Notes under the pieces: model-generated
What the model saw: the letters and a program-made list of their open reading frames with translations, nothing else
What the model was told of the DNA's origin: nothing
Database searches by the model: none
Translations under genes and position numbers: made by a program
From: Gemmatimonadota bacterium
Lineage (GTDB): Bacteria > Gemmatimonadota > Gemmatimonadetes > Gemmatimonadales > Gemmatimonadaceae
NCBI GenBank assembly: GCA_003155795.1
Contig: PMEM01000071.1
Span: 1 to 64,000 of the forward strand
Direction of reading: 5' to 3'
Length of the DNA: 64,000 bases
Shown: positions 42,515 to 51,593 of the stretch, piece by piece
Layout: each line of letters starts with the position of its first letter
How positions within the stretch are numbered: the stretch's first letter is position 1

Positions 42515-43003
42515 TCAAGCGAACGTCGGAAGTCTTACTCTTGGCAGACTGGATCGAACTGGAATTATCCAGAATACGTCACCATCGAACCAGAACGCAG
42601 CGAGCTGACGGTACCGATCCGCGAGGTCCATCACCGATTGCATATCCAGAGCAATCGCGACGCTCCGTTCGCAATGACTCCCATCAGGGCTGCACGCATT
42701 CACCCGCACGTATGCCAATCTCGATGCCGCCAATTCCTGATGTAAGCTAGCAGCGAGACGCTCGTTCTCGGACGCGGCTTGGCGTGTGCCCATCGGGTCC
42801 TGCGCAGTTATGATCCCGAACGACCGTTCCAGGCCGATATCCCGGAAGAATTGTCGGCTTGTCGGGCTCACAACGTCCCTCAGGTCGATAGTACGAAGAG
42901 GGGTCGATTCGAAGTAGAGTAGAGTCACGGCGAAGCTACCCCAGCCTCCGGGAGCGTCAGCCGGGGGCGGGCTACTCAATCTTTTTGACAGGGCCAGTAC
43001 CAA
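42515..43003 (-). CDS. DUF3293 family protein
   Basis: Up to 162 residues. The family core is FGIITAQDPMGTRQAASENE then LAASLHQELAASRLAYVRVN and YRQLAAFWFDGDVFWIIP. Function unknown. The TTG at 43003 overlaps the upstream histidine kinase gene by 32 bases; a GTG at 42928 would avoid most of this and is also plausible. Translational coupling to the kinase gene is likely. Confidence 0.75.
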   Translation of the reverse strand: MVLALSKRLSSPPPADAPGGWGSFAVTLLYFESTPLRTIDLRDVVSPTSRQFFRDIGLERSFGIITAQDPMGTRQAASENERLAASLHQELAASRLAYVRVNACSPDGSHCERSVAIALDMQSVMDLADRYRQLAAFWFDGDVFWIIPVRSSLPRVRLPTFA

Positions 43004-44621
43004 CGGGCGCTTCCAGGGGCAACGAGACTGTGAAAGCGCTTCCCTCGCCTACTTTGCTTGAGACAGTCACGTCGCCCCCGAGGAGTCGCGCGAGCCGACG
43101 AGTCACGCTCAGCCCAAGACCCGTCCCGCCCACGCGGCGGGTGCTGGGCTGCTCGACCTGCCAGAAAGCGTCGAATATCTGGTCGCGGTGTTCCATAGCG
43201 ATGCCGATTCCGGTGTCCCGGACGATGTATCGAACCACCGGGCCGTCGTGCTGGACGATCAGCGTCACTCGGCCGGCGGGGGTGAATTTGACCGCATTGG
43301 AGAGCAGATTCACAAGAATTTGCCGCACTTTTCCGCTATCTGTCAACATCGGGAGCGGATATCCCGTCTCGACGACCTCCATGGGAAGCGATCGCTCACG
43401 AGCCAGTGGCTCCACCAGTGTCGCGGCATCGTGCGCGATTTCATTCGCGTCCACGTCTTCGGCAGAAACTACTTCGCGACCGGCATCAACCCGTGAATAT
43501 GAGAGTATCTGATCAATGAGGTGGAGCAGGTGCTGCGCGCTGGCCTTCACACGACCCAACTGGTGCTTCTGGGCATCGTTCACGGGTCCGGTTATCCCGT
43601 CAGCGAGGAGCTCCTCATAACCGATGATGGCGGAGAGCGGCGTTCGCAATTCATGTGACATCACTGCGAGAAAGTTGCTCTTCGCTGTATTGGCACCTTC
43701 AGCTACCTCGCGAGCCTTTTGCTCACCCGCGAGCAGTTCCTCGCGCACGCGGTCGCTCTCGAAGGCCATGTGGGAGGCCCAACTCACGAGCCACAGGAAA
43801 ATGACAACCGTCGCGAGCACGTAGAGCGACACGCCGAACGGGGTATCGTAAAATCCATTCTTTTCGCCGAGAAGACGCGCCCATCCGAGGAGGAACGGAA
43901 CAGCAACAGCGGCGGGGACGAGGCGCCTCGCCACCGTTCCTGCCGCTCCGGGGTCCACCAGAAGCTTCGGCAATCCCGTCGTGCGTCTCGCAAAGACGAT
44001 ACCCAGCGCGAGCACGAACAGGCACACCGCCGTGCTGATAGCCATTCCGGAGTACTCGCCAAGCGCGTACAGCCGCGTTACACCAAACGCGTACCCGATC
44101 AACCCCAGAAAGCCTATTGTTCCGCTCAACAGACCGATCCAGTGAGATCTGCTCTTCCCGGTTCGATCGTCGAAATGAAGCGAGACTATGCCCAGCCCTG
44201 TCAGCATCATGCCGATGCTCGTGTTCAGTGGCATGCGACCTGGCGGGTCCCACTGCGCTCGGCGGAGCTGATCGCCGAACACGATCAGATCGAGACCGAG
44301 ATCGCGGCCTGCGAGCCATGCCGCGAGTTCTATGAGTGCAACCAGAATCACCAGGCAGGCGAGTACGATCGAGGCAACGCGGATGGCAAATGGTCTGTCA
44401 CGCCTGGTCGCAAATGCCAGCGCAACTCCAGCCATCCCAAACTCCAAACAGGCCAGCGGCACCATCGCGACGCCACCCGGATAGAATCCGCCGGTCGGCT
44501 CCAGGCCGCTATACCATTCGAACAGCATCCCGATCGACACCAGGACGACGAAGACGGCCGCTGCGAGCGGTAGCTGCTCGAAGAAGCGAATTACGCGGGC
44601 CTGGCCGCTCGACTGATTCAT
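42972..44621 (-). CDS. Multi-span membrane sensor histidine kinase
   Basis: 549 residues. About eight membrane segments fill residues 10-290. They are followed by a HisKA domain with the H-box FLAVMSHELRTPLSAIIGYE, then an HATPase domain with N-box LLSNAVKFTP, G1 RDTGIGIA and G2 GGTGLGLSVTRRLARLLGGD. A complete kinase; the signal and response regulator are unknown. No response regulator is adjacent, so the partner lies elsewhere. Confidence 0.92.
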   Translation of the reverse strand: MNQSSGQARVIRFFEQLPLAAAVFVVLVSIGMLFEWYSGLEPTGGFYPGGVAMVPLACLEFGMAGVALAFATRRDRPFAIRVASIVLACLVILVALIELAAWLAGRDLGLDLIVFGDQLRRAQWDPPGRMPLNTSIGMMLTGLGIVSLHFDDRTGKSRSHWIGLLSGTIGFLGLIGYAFGVTRLYALGEYSGMAISTAVCLFVLALGIVFARRTTGLPKLLVDPGAAGTVARRLVPAAVAVPFLLGWARLLGEKNGFYDTPFGVSLYVLATVVIFLWLVSWASHMAFESDRVREELLAGEQKAREVAEGANTAKSNFLAVMSHELRTPLSAIIGYEELLADGITGPVNDAQKHQLGRVKASAQHLLHLIDQILSYSRVDAGREVVSAEDVDANEIAHDAATLVEPLARERSLPMEVVETGYPLPMLTDSGKVRQILVNLLSNAVKFTPAGRVTLIVQHDGPVVRYIVRDTGIGIAMEHRDQIFDAFWQVEQPSTRRVGGTGLGLSVTRRLARLLGGDVTVSSKVGEGSAFTVSLPLEAPVGTGPVKKIE

Positions 44622-44821
44622 GCGGATTGCGAAGGGTACACGAATGGGGGAAAGCTGTCCTCAATTTTCTGAGACTGCAACCACCGGGAAACACTTGTCG
44701 AGGCAGGAACTCCTGCACCAGTCGTTCCATCAGGGCGCGTGAGCGATCCCGAAGTCGAGTGTCCCCACTTCAAGGTTGGGATCAAGGTCCATTTCGGCCA
44801 CGCCTTCATGACGGTTATCAT
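44618..44821 (-). CDS. Possible small upstream reading frame coupled to the kinase gene
   Basis: 67 codons ending in an ATGA overlap with the kinase start. The tail VSRWLQSQKIEDSFPPFVYP looks protein-like, but the N-terminal half is unconvincing and the other reverse frames also show protein-like stretches. It could be a leader peptide or a frameshifted remnant. Confidence 0.25.
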   Translation of the reverse strand: MITVMKAWPKWTLIPTLKWGHSTSGSLTRPDGTTGAGVPASTSVSRWLQSQKIEDSFPPFVYPSQSA

Positions 44822-44904
44822 GCGTGTGGTATCGAAGTACTAGCAGGTTCTTAGCTTATTCTGTGTCACCGTCAGCGGGCCTGGTCCTTGCCCCAACCAA
44901 TACC

Positions 44905-46215
44905 ATGCCGAATCATTCCGATTCCGTAATTCGGAACAATATCTGCCTCAAACTCACTGAAGCCCGGGTACGTACCCTTCTGCTGGTGAGTTCGCTATCC
45001 GAGGACGACCTCCATCGGCAGCATGACGCGTTGATGAGCCCGATTCTCTGGGATCTTGGTCACATCATGCACTTCGAGGAATTGTGGCTCAAGCGTAACG
45101 TTTCCGGCCCGATCGAATTCTCTGAGATGCCCGGGATGTATAACCCATTCGAACATCCGCGCGCTACGCGTGCGGCACTCCCACTGCCGACACTGGCAAA
45201 TGTAATAACGACGGCTGCAGAGATCCGTTCAGATGTACTTGAGACACTCCAACATGCGGAATTCAGAATCGATCATCCATTACTCGCGGATGCATTTGTC
45301 TATAACATGGTTCTGCAGCATGAATACCAGCATAACGAAACCATTCTGCAGACTCTTCAGTTGAAGCTTGGATCGCCGTATGCACCGCCCCGCATATCAG
45401 CGCAACCTCGCGCGGGCAAGGCCAGCTTTGATCGGATGATTCGCATCAACAACGGTGAGTATCCGATCGGCACGGACGACAGGAGCCATGCATATGACAA
45501 TGAGAAACCACGCCACACAATCCGAAGCGCTGCATTTGAGATTGATGCCGCACCGGTAACGAACTCTGCTTACGAGAAGTTCATTGCCGACAACGGATAC
45601 GGCCGGAAGGAGTTATGGTCTGAAGCCGGTATCGCATGGCTCACAGACTCAGGAGCCGCATCACCAAAATACTGGCAACGCGGCGACGAAGGTTGGAACG
45701 CGCGAACAATGGACTACAGTGGCCCGCTCGCTCCGACTGACCCGGTGTGCCATGTGTGCTACTACGAGGCTGATGCGTTCGCGCGTTGGGCAGGCAAACG
45801 TCTTCCGACTGAGTACGAGTGGGAGATTGCCGCATCCTGGAACCCGGAAACCAATCGCGCTCAGCGGTTCCCATGGGGCGACGCAGAGCCAAACCGATTG
45901 CTTGCAAACATCGATCAACTGGGTTTCAGCACGGCACCGACCGGAGCTTTCGAGCAGAATGTATCTCCACTTGGATGTTACGGCATGATCGGCGACGTCT
46001 GGGAGTGGACGTCGAGCAACTTCAACGGATACCCTGGTTTCGTGGCATTCCCGTATCCGGAATACTCTGAGACATTCTTCGGAAGTGAGTACAAGGTCCT
46101 CCGTGGCGGATCGTGGGCAACCCGCGCTGGCGCAATACGAAACACGTTCCGCAATTGGGATTACCCCATACGGCGCCAGATATTCAGCGGTTTCCGTTGT
46201 GCCCGTGACGTTTGA
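44905..46215 (+). CDS. egtB: Ergothioneine biosynthesis sulfoxide synthase EgtB
   Basis: Iron enzyme that joins hercynine to a thiol donor and oxidises the sulfur. 436 residues from ATG 44905; an ATG at 44824 adds 27 unlikely residues. The N-terminal DinB-like domain has the iron ligands H53 (WDLGHIMHFEE) and H139/H143 (HEYQHNE). The C-terminal formylglycine-generating-type domain is complete, ending in GDVWEWTSSNFNGYPGF and VLRGGSWATRAGAIRNTFRN. First gene of an egtB-egtD-egtA operon. Confidence 0.93.
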   Translation: MPNHSDSVIRNNICLKLTEARVRTLLLVSSLSEDDLHRQHDALMSPILWDLGHIMHFEELWLKRNVSGPIEFSEMPGMYNPFEHPRATRAALPLPTLANVITTAAEIRSDVLETLQHAEFRIDHPLLADAFVYNMVLQHEYQHNETILQTLQLKLGSPYAPPRISAQPRAGKASFDRMIRINNGEYPIGTDDRSHAYDNEKPRHTIRSAAFEIDAAPVTNSAYEKFIADNGYGRKELWSEAGIAWLTDSGAASPKYWQRGDEGWNARTMDYSGPLAPTDPVCHVCYYEADAFARWAGKRLPTEYEWEIAASWNPETNRAQRFPWGDAEPNRLLANIDQLGFSTAPTGAFEQNVSPLGCYGMIGDVWEWTSSNFNGYPGFVAFPYPEYSETFFGSEYKVLRGGSWATRAGAIRNTFRNWDYPIRRQIFSGFRCARDV

Positions 46216-47140
46216 CCGGGCGCGCATGGCGCGCGATTTACGTGAGGGACTATCGGAGCAACCTCGGCGCATTCCGCCCAAATATTTCTACGACGAGCAC
46301 GGATCGCGTCTTTTCGACGAAATAACCCGGTTGCCCGAATACTATCCGACCCGTGCGGAGCGAGATCTGCTGATTCGCTGGGGCGCGACGATCGTTGGAA
46401 TCGCCAAGCCGCGAACGCTAGTGGAGCTGGGTGCGGGAAGCGCAGACAAGACGCGAACCATCCTGGACGAGATGCTACGTGCTGCGCAAAGCGACGTGAC
46501 ATATGTCCCCGTGGATGTCAGCGCCGGCTTCCTCGCAAAATCCGCAGTGCAACTGCGGAATGAGTATCCTTCGGTTTGCGTCACTCCAGTCGTCGCTGAC
46601 TTCTCCACGCATTTCGCACTGCCGGAGCACCCCTCGCCGGCCCTCCACGCATTCCTGGGTAGTACGATCGGCAATTTCACGCCGGATGACGCGGTCGGCC
46701 TCGTATCCAGCGTGCGGGAGCGAATGGCTGCGAGCGATTACTTTCTGCTCGGCGTTGATCTTCGAAAGGATCCGGGGTTAATCGAAAATGCGTACAACGA
46801 CAGCCGCGGAATCACCGCCCAGTTCAACAAGAACATGTTGTCCGTCATCAACGAATGTCTCGGAGCGGATTTCAATCTCTCTGCATTCAGCCATTCCGCT
46901 ATATACAACGATCGAGAGCAACGCATGGAAATGCGGCTGATTGCGCGCGGAGATCAGTCTGTTGTCATCCCGGACGTCGGTGACTTCTACTTCGCGGACG
47001 GAGACGGAATCCTGACTGAGGTCAGCTACAAGTACGATCGCTCCCTCGCGAGCGACATACTCGAGCGAAGCGGGCTCGTTCTGCGGGAGTGGTTCACAGA
47101 CGACGCAGGCTTGTTCGCTCTGGCCCTTTCAAGTCATTGA
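46205..47140 (+). CDS. egtD: L-histidine N-alpha-methyltransferase EgtD
   Basis: Makes hercynine by trimethylating histidine. The GTG at 46205 overlaps egtB and gives 311 residues, close to the family length; a GTG at 46199 or an ATG at 46226 is possible. Key regions are IPPKYFYDEHGSRLFDEITR, the SAM-binding LVELGAGSADKTRTILDEM, and FLGSTIGNFTPDDAVGLV. It directly precedes egtA. Confidence 0.93.
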   Translation: MTFDRARMARDLREGLSEQPRRIPPKYFYDEHGSRLFDEITRLPEYYPTRAERDLLIRWGATIVGIAKPRTLVELGAGSADKTRTILDEMLRAAQSDVTYVPVDVSAGFLAKSAVQLRNEYPSVCVTPVVADFSTHFALPEHPSPALHAFLGSTIGNFTPDDAVGLVSSVRERMAASDYFLLGVDLRKDPGLIENAYNDSRGITAQFNKNMLSVINECLGADFNLSAFSHSAIYNDREQRMEMRLIARGDQSVVIPDVGDFYFADGDGILTEVSYKYDRSLASDILERSGLVLREWFTDDAGLFALALSSH

Positions 47141-47143
47141 ACG

Positions 47144-48220
47144 ATGACCGCAGCTCGTGAGACATTATCGACCCTCGTAGAGCGACTATTCCAGCCGGCG
47201 GCAAAAGAGCGGCCCGATGGAGCGATGGGCGCGGAACTCGAAGTCATACCGATTCGTACTCGAACGCGACGGCGTGTCCCGATCAATGCAACGCAGGAAG
47301 GTCCCGGAAGTGCGGACATTGCGCGCGAAGCCGCCCGTATTGAAGGCTGGCAGGAGGAAACCGACGAGTATGGGGCACCAAAGTGGAATATGCCGGATGG
47401 TGGTCGGCTCTGCTACGAACCCGGTGGTCAGTTCGAAGTCGTCTCGCCTGTATTTGCGTCAGCCGTTGATCTTTCAACTGATCTGCGCAAGGTGCTTGGC
47501 GTCCTGCGTGCGTCGGCGGCGAGTGCCGATGTACAACTGCTCGCACTCGGTATCGACCCGTACAACACGATCGAATCCGTGGCGCTTGAGCTCCACGCGC
47601 CGCGTTACGATGCCATGACAGAGTATTTCAATCGTATCGGTGAAGCTGGTGTGCGCATGATGCGCCAGACGGCGTCACTCCATGTGAGTGTGGAACTTGG
47701 CCCTCATGCCATGCAGAGGTGGAGACTCCTGAATTCGCTAGCGCCATATCTGATAGCGCTGTTTGCGAACTCCAGCAGTTACGGAGATAGACCTACGGGT
47801 TACGCGAGCTATCGTGCGCACCAGTGGCAGACACTCGACCCAACGCGTACCGGCCTGCCGTTTGATTCGACTGACCCCATCGGTGCCTACACCCGGTTCG
47901 CCGCGAACGCAGGCCGCATCCTGACTGAAGCCAGTGCTCATCTTACAACGTTGTTCCCGGAAATCCGCCCTCGCGGATATTTCGAGATCCGATCGCTCGA
48001 CGCGATGGAACCCGACCGGATCGAGCAGGCCCTGCAATTTATTTCGACGCTCGTTCACGACACCGATGCCGCTGCTGCGGCTTCGCGAATAGTCGGCGCG
48101 CCGGATTCATCACTGCTCGCCCGCGCCGCGCTTAACGGAAGGTCCGACTCGCTTCTCAAGGCGCGGATTGCTCAGCTTGAGCAGTTGGCAATCGAAGCAT
48201 CCGGGATGTATCTGCGGTAA
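47144..48220 (+). CDS. egtA: Glutamate-cysteine ligase EgtA (GCS2 family)
   Basis: 358 residues. Makes gamma-glutamylcysteine, the sulfur donor of mycobacterial-type EgtB. Family motifs are GAMGAELEVIPI, YEPGGQFEVVSPVFASAVDL and QTASLHVSVELG, with a C-terminal GYFEIRSLDAM region. It starts 3 bp after egtD, and its stop overlaps the next start (TAATG). Confidence 0.88.
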   Translation: MTAARETLSTLVERLFQPAAKERPDGAMGAELEVIPIRTRTRRRVPINATQEGPGSADIAREAARIEGWQEETDEYGAPKWNMPDGGRLCYEPGGQFEVVSPVFASAVDLSTDLRKVLGVLRASAASADVQLLALGIDPYNTIESVALELHAPRYDAMTEYFNRIGEAGVRMMRQTASLHVSVELGPHAMQRWRLLNSLAPYLIALFANSSSYGDRPTGYASYRAHQWQTLDPTRTGLPFDSTDPIGAYTRFAANAGRILTEASAHLTTLFPEIRPRGYFEIRSLDAMEPDRIEQALQFISTLVHDTDAAAAASRIVGAPDSSLLARAALNGRSDSLLKARIAQLEQLAIEASGMYLR

Positions 48221-49590
48221 TGCATGAAACCATGACGAATCTGCTCGAATCGTACGGCTACATCTTCCTTTTTATTGTGGTCGGCGCCGAGAGCCTTGGT
48301 ATCCCGCTCCCTGGCGAGACGGCGCTTGTTACCGCCGCGGCGTACGCTGCTCTGGGACACCTCGACATCTATGTCGTGATCTGCGTGGGTGCTGCCGCTG
48401 CAATCGTTGGAGATAATGGCGGATACTGGATTGGGTTCCGCGGCGGGATTGCAGTGATTCAGCGTTGGGGCAGGATCCTGCACATAAATGAATCACACAT
48501 CGCGCGAGCGCATTCTTTCTTCGAGCGCCACGGTGGGAAAACTGTCTTCTTCGGTCGTTTCATCGCAATTCTCCGAACATGGGCCGCCGTACTCGCAGGC
48601 GTTGCTCGAATGCCATATCGCAACTTCCTGTTTTACAATGCAACGGGTGCAGTCATCTGGGCGGCCTTGTTCGGAACGCTCGGATATCTATTTGGCAAGA
48701 ACATCCCAAAACTCGATCACCTGATCGGACAGACGAGCCTTGCGATCGTTCTGCTCATCGCTCTCTTTGTAGTACTTGTCATCGTATTCCAGTGGCTTCG
48801 TGCCAACAGCGATGGGATTGCGCAGAGATCCGCCACCTCATGGCATCGAAGAGTTCATAGTAACAGACTCGACAGGTACGGAAGTAGATATCCACGTGTC
48901 TGGAATTTCGTCTCCGACAGATTTGCGCGTGGCGAATATCTTGGCCTCCACCTAACGATCGGCCTCCTGGCGAGCATCGGTGCGCTCTGGCTGTTTGGCG
49001 GGATTACTGAGGACGTGATTCACCACGATCCGCTGACTCAGCTCGATGTCCTGATTCTCTATCAACTCCGCGACCACGCGACAACATATGGAGATACGGT
49101 CATGTCAGCCGTATCCTTTGTAGGCTCTCCGGCAGTTGTCGCGTTGATTGCCATCGCGGTAGGCCTCTTTCTCATCGGCCGACGCAGCTGGATAGTACTT
49201 GGAGGGTGGATAGCTGCCTTCGCAGGCGGGGGGGTCCTGGACTGGACTCTCAAGAGGATCATCCAGCGGCCACGCCCCCCTGGCGCGCTGTTGTTCATGC
49301 ATCGCTTCAGCTACAGCTTCCCAAGCGAGCACGCAATGGGGGCATTCGTCGGTTACGGCATGCTGGCGTATTTACTCATCACCTTCTGGGCGACGAAGAA
49401 CGCGACACGAGTTCTGATTGTAGTTGCGAGTACTTTGCTCGTAGTCGCTGTTGGTTTCAGCCGACTGTACCTCGGACTCCACTATTTCAGTGACGTCATC
49501 GGAGGCTATGCCGCTGGGGCGGTCTGGCTGATCGCGTGTATATCGGGCGTCGAGATCGCCCGTCGCCAACCTCGGCTTTCAGGCGACTGA
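48220..49590 (+). CDS. DedA-PAP2 fusion membrane protein
   Basis: 456 residues, two membrane domains in one chain. Residues about 1-195 form a DedA domain (ESLGIPLPGETALVTAAAYA, FFGRFIAILRTWAAVLAGVA). Residues about 240-450 form a PAP2 phosphatase domain with all three motifs: KRIIQRPRPP, YSFPSEHAMG (Glu for the usual Gly) and SRLYLGLHYFSD. DedA proteins move or flip lipid carriers; PAP2 domains remove phosphate from undecaprenyl pyrophosphate or phosphatidate. It is coupled to egtA and converges with cheR, overlapping by 12 bp. Confidence 0.9.
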   Translation: MHETMTNLLESYGYIFLFIVVGAESLGIPLPGETALVTAAAYAALGHLDIYVVICVGAAAAIVGDNGGYWIGFRGGIAVIQRWGRILHINESHIARAHSFFERHGGKTVFFGRFIAILRTWAAVLAGVARMPYRNFLFYNATGAVIWAALFGTLGYLFGKNIPKLDHLIGQTSLAIVLLIALFVVLVIVFQWLRANSDGIAQRSATSWHRRVHSNRLDRYGSRYPRVWNFVSDRFARGEYLGLHLTIGLLASIGALWLFGGITEDVIHHDPLTQLDVLILYQLRDHATTYGDTVMSAVSFVGSPAVVALIAIAVGLFLIGRRSWIVLGGWIAAFAGGGVLDWTLKRIIQRPRPPGALLFMHRFSYSFPSEHAMGAFVGYGMLAYLLITFWATKNATRVLIVVASTLLVVAVGFSRLYLGLHYFSDVIGGYAAGAVWLIACISGVEIARRQPRLSGD

Positions 49591-50457
49591 AGTCGCCAGA
49601 GTGCCGACTCGGAGTCGCTCTTCAATTACTTCGAAGTCTTCGCGCCGCACGTGTAACGAGGTTGGTATGTCTGGAAGTCGTACCAATCGGTCTGTGAGAC
49701 CAAACGCGGTTTCCGTCGCACCGAGGAACAGATAGCCGCCCGGCATCAGCGACGACGCCAGGCGCTCAAGGACGTCTTTCTTGGTCGTGGTGTCGAAATA
49801 GATGAGCACGTTACGGCACATCACAATGTCGAACTGACCCAGCGATCGGAACGATTCAAGCAGATTCAGTTCACGGAATGCGACGCGGCGCCGAACGTCA
49901 TCCGCCAGTCGATATCCGTCCGGCGTATTGATGAAGAACTGCCGCAGATATCGCTCGGGCAGTCCGCGCTGAACTTCAATCTGTGTGAACAGGCCGCGTC
50001 GCGCTCGATTCAGGGCGTGAGTTGCGAAGTCGGTTGCGACCAATTCCACGTTCACACCGCTCATCTGCACGCCCATGTCCGAGAGCAACATTGCGATGGA
50101 GTACGCTTCCTGACCAGTTGATGCGGCTGAGCTCCAGATCCGCAGCGAACGGCCAGCGCGGCGACAGCGGTCAGCCAATTCCGGCAGAATGGTTGTTCGG
50201 AGCAGGTCAAACGGAATCGTGTCGCGGAAAAAGAAAGTCTCACCTGTCGTCATGGCGTCACAGACCGCCTTTACAAGATCCCGGTGCGGCCCAGCCCGAA
50301 GTGTGGCGACCAGTTCGATTACGGAGGAGAAGCCGAAAGCCTTCGCGACCGGAGGCAGCCTGCTCTCCAGCAGGTATTCCTTCCCCGGGCCGAGTGCGAG
50401 GCCGCTTCTCGTGCGGAGAAGCGTGCTCAGGTACGAATAATCTTCAGAAGTAATCAC
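49579..50457 (-). CDS. cheR: Chemotaxis protein methyltransferase CheR
   Basis: The GTG at 50457 overlaps the cheB stop by 4 bp and gives 292 residues; the long upstream reading frame is rejected. N-terminal CheR domain (ITSEDYSYLSTLLRTRSGLA), then the methyltransferase core (TTGETFFFRD, RIWSSAASTGQEAYSIAMLL, and FDIVMCRNVLIYFDTTTKKD). Methylates receptor glutamates with SAM. Last gene of the cheA operon. Confidence 0.95.
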   Translation of the reverse strand: MITSEDYSYLSTLLRTRSGLALGPGKEYLLESRLPPVAKAFGFSSVIELVATLRAGPHRDLVKAVCDAMTTGETFFFRDTIPFDLLRTTILPELADRCRRAGRSLRIWSSAASTGQEAYSIAMLLSDMGVQMSGVNVELVATDFATHALNRARRGLFTQIEVQRGLPERYLRQFFINTPDGYRLADDVRRRVAFRELNLLESFRSLGQFDIVMCRNVLIYFDTTTKKDVLERLASSLMPGGYLFLGATETAFGLTDRLVRLPDIPTSLHVRREDFEVIEERLRVGTLATSVA

Positions 50458-51554
50458 GACCGTACAGAACAGAGGGAAATGACATGCGCGGCAATCGATT
50501 GCAGCGGGATTATTGAACAGGAGATTCCAGACGCAACGACGCTGCCAGGCATTCCCCAGACGACGCTCGTTCGCTCGTCCTGAACGATGACTCGGCCGCC
50601 AGAGGCGGCGACGGCCGCACATCCTTCTCGACCGTCCTCACCCATGCCAGTGAGGACGACAGCCAGTACCCCGCGTGGAAACGCGTGTGCGGCACTTCTG
50701 AACATCGGGTTTGCCGCAGGCCTGCAGTGGTGCTCGGGCGGGTCGGAGGTGATGTGTATGGCCGGGGCGCGCGCGACGCCCGGTCCGAGAACGGTCAAAT
50801 GATGATCGCCCGGCGCGACGTAAACACGACCTGGCTGTAAAGGCTCGCCATCCTGCGCTTCGGCGCACGGAAGCGTACCCTCGCGCGCAAGACGCTGGGC
50901 AAACATGGTCGTGAACAGTGGAGGCATGTGTTGCGTGACGAGCACGGGGAGCGGGAAGTCACGCGGCAGTCCTCTCACAATCGTCGCGACTGCGTTCGGT
51001 CCGCCAGTGCTAGCCGCAATCGCGAGTACCTGTGGCTCAAAACCTTCGGCCGGCAAGACTGACCGGCTCGCCTTCGAGTTGCCTGCCTCAGCGCCGGCAA
51101 AATCACTGTCCCCTCGGCCGACGTCCATGACGGCAGGAGCGATGGCTCTGATCTTGGCAACGACGCTGACCGCGACCGCCTCAACACCATGAGCGCCTGT
51201 GCCGCGTGTGGAAGGCTTGTGCACGTAATCGACTGCGCCGAGCGCCAGAGCCTGCAGGGTGATTGTAGCACCCTGATGGGTCAACGCGCTCGTCACCAGC
51301 ACACGGGTAGCCGGAAAACGCTGGCAGATGAGCGGCAACGCGGTCAGGCCGTCCATTACCGGCATCTCAATATCGAGCAGGACAACGTCGATTGGCTGCA
51401 AGCGGAGCGCGTCGAGCGCGTCGCTCCCATTTGTAGCCGTCGTCACAACGCGCATATCGGGCTGCGCGTCTACAATGCGACCCAGCACGCCACGCACGAC
51501 CGCCGAATCATCCACGACGAGTACGCGAATAGGGGTGGTGCGTTGCCTATTCAC
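50454..51554 (-). CDS. cheB: Chemotaxis response regulator methylesterase CheB
   Basis: 366 residues. Receiver domain with D15/D16 and phospho-acceptor D61 (PIDVVLLDIEMPVMDGL), then the methylesterase domain with the catalytic triad S182 (AASTGGPNAV), H209 (VTQHMPPL) and D307 (LTGMGEDGREG). Demethylates the receptor. Lies 39 bp after the receptor gene. Confidence 0.96.
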   Translation of the reverse strand: MNRQRTTPIRVLVVDDSAVVRGVLGRIVDAQPDMRVVTTATNGSDALDALRLQPIDVVLLDIEMPVMDGLTALPLICQRFPATRVLVTSALTHQGATITLQALALGAVDYVHKPSTRGTGAHGVEAVAVSVVAKIRAIAPAVMDVGRGDSDFAGAEAGNSKASRSVLPAEGFEPQVLAIAASTGGPNAVATIVRGLPRDFPLPVLVTQHMPPLFTTMFAQRLAREGTLPCAEAQDGEPLQPGRVYVAPGDHHLTVLGPGVARAPAIHITSDPPEHHCRPAANPMFRSAAHAFPRGVLAVVLTGMGEDGREGCAAVAASGGRVIVQDERTSVVWGMPGSVVASGISCSIIPLQSIAAHVISLCSVRS

Positions 51555-51593
51555 CGGTGCGACCGGTTAGAGGAACGGATTCGTTCGCGCGAG

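Noticed and set aside
43719-44573. Long forward reading frame (284 codons) opposite the histidine kinase
   Set aside because: The reverse-strand kinase has complete HisKA and HATPase motifs; the forward frame has an Arg/His/Gln-rich composition typical of antisense frames in GC-rich genes.
49579-50622. CheR with a 55-residue N-terminal extension
   Set aside because: The extra stretch overlaps the 3' end of cheB and is Arg-rich without similarity to CheR; the GTG at 50457 in a 4-bp overlap fits better.
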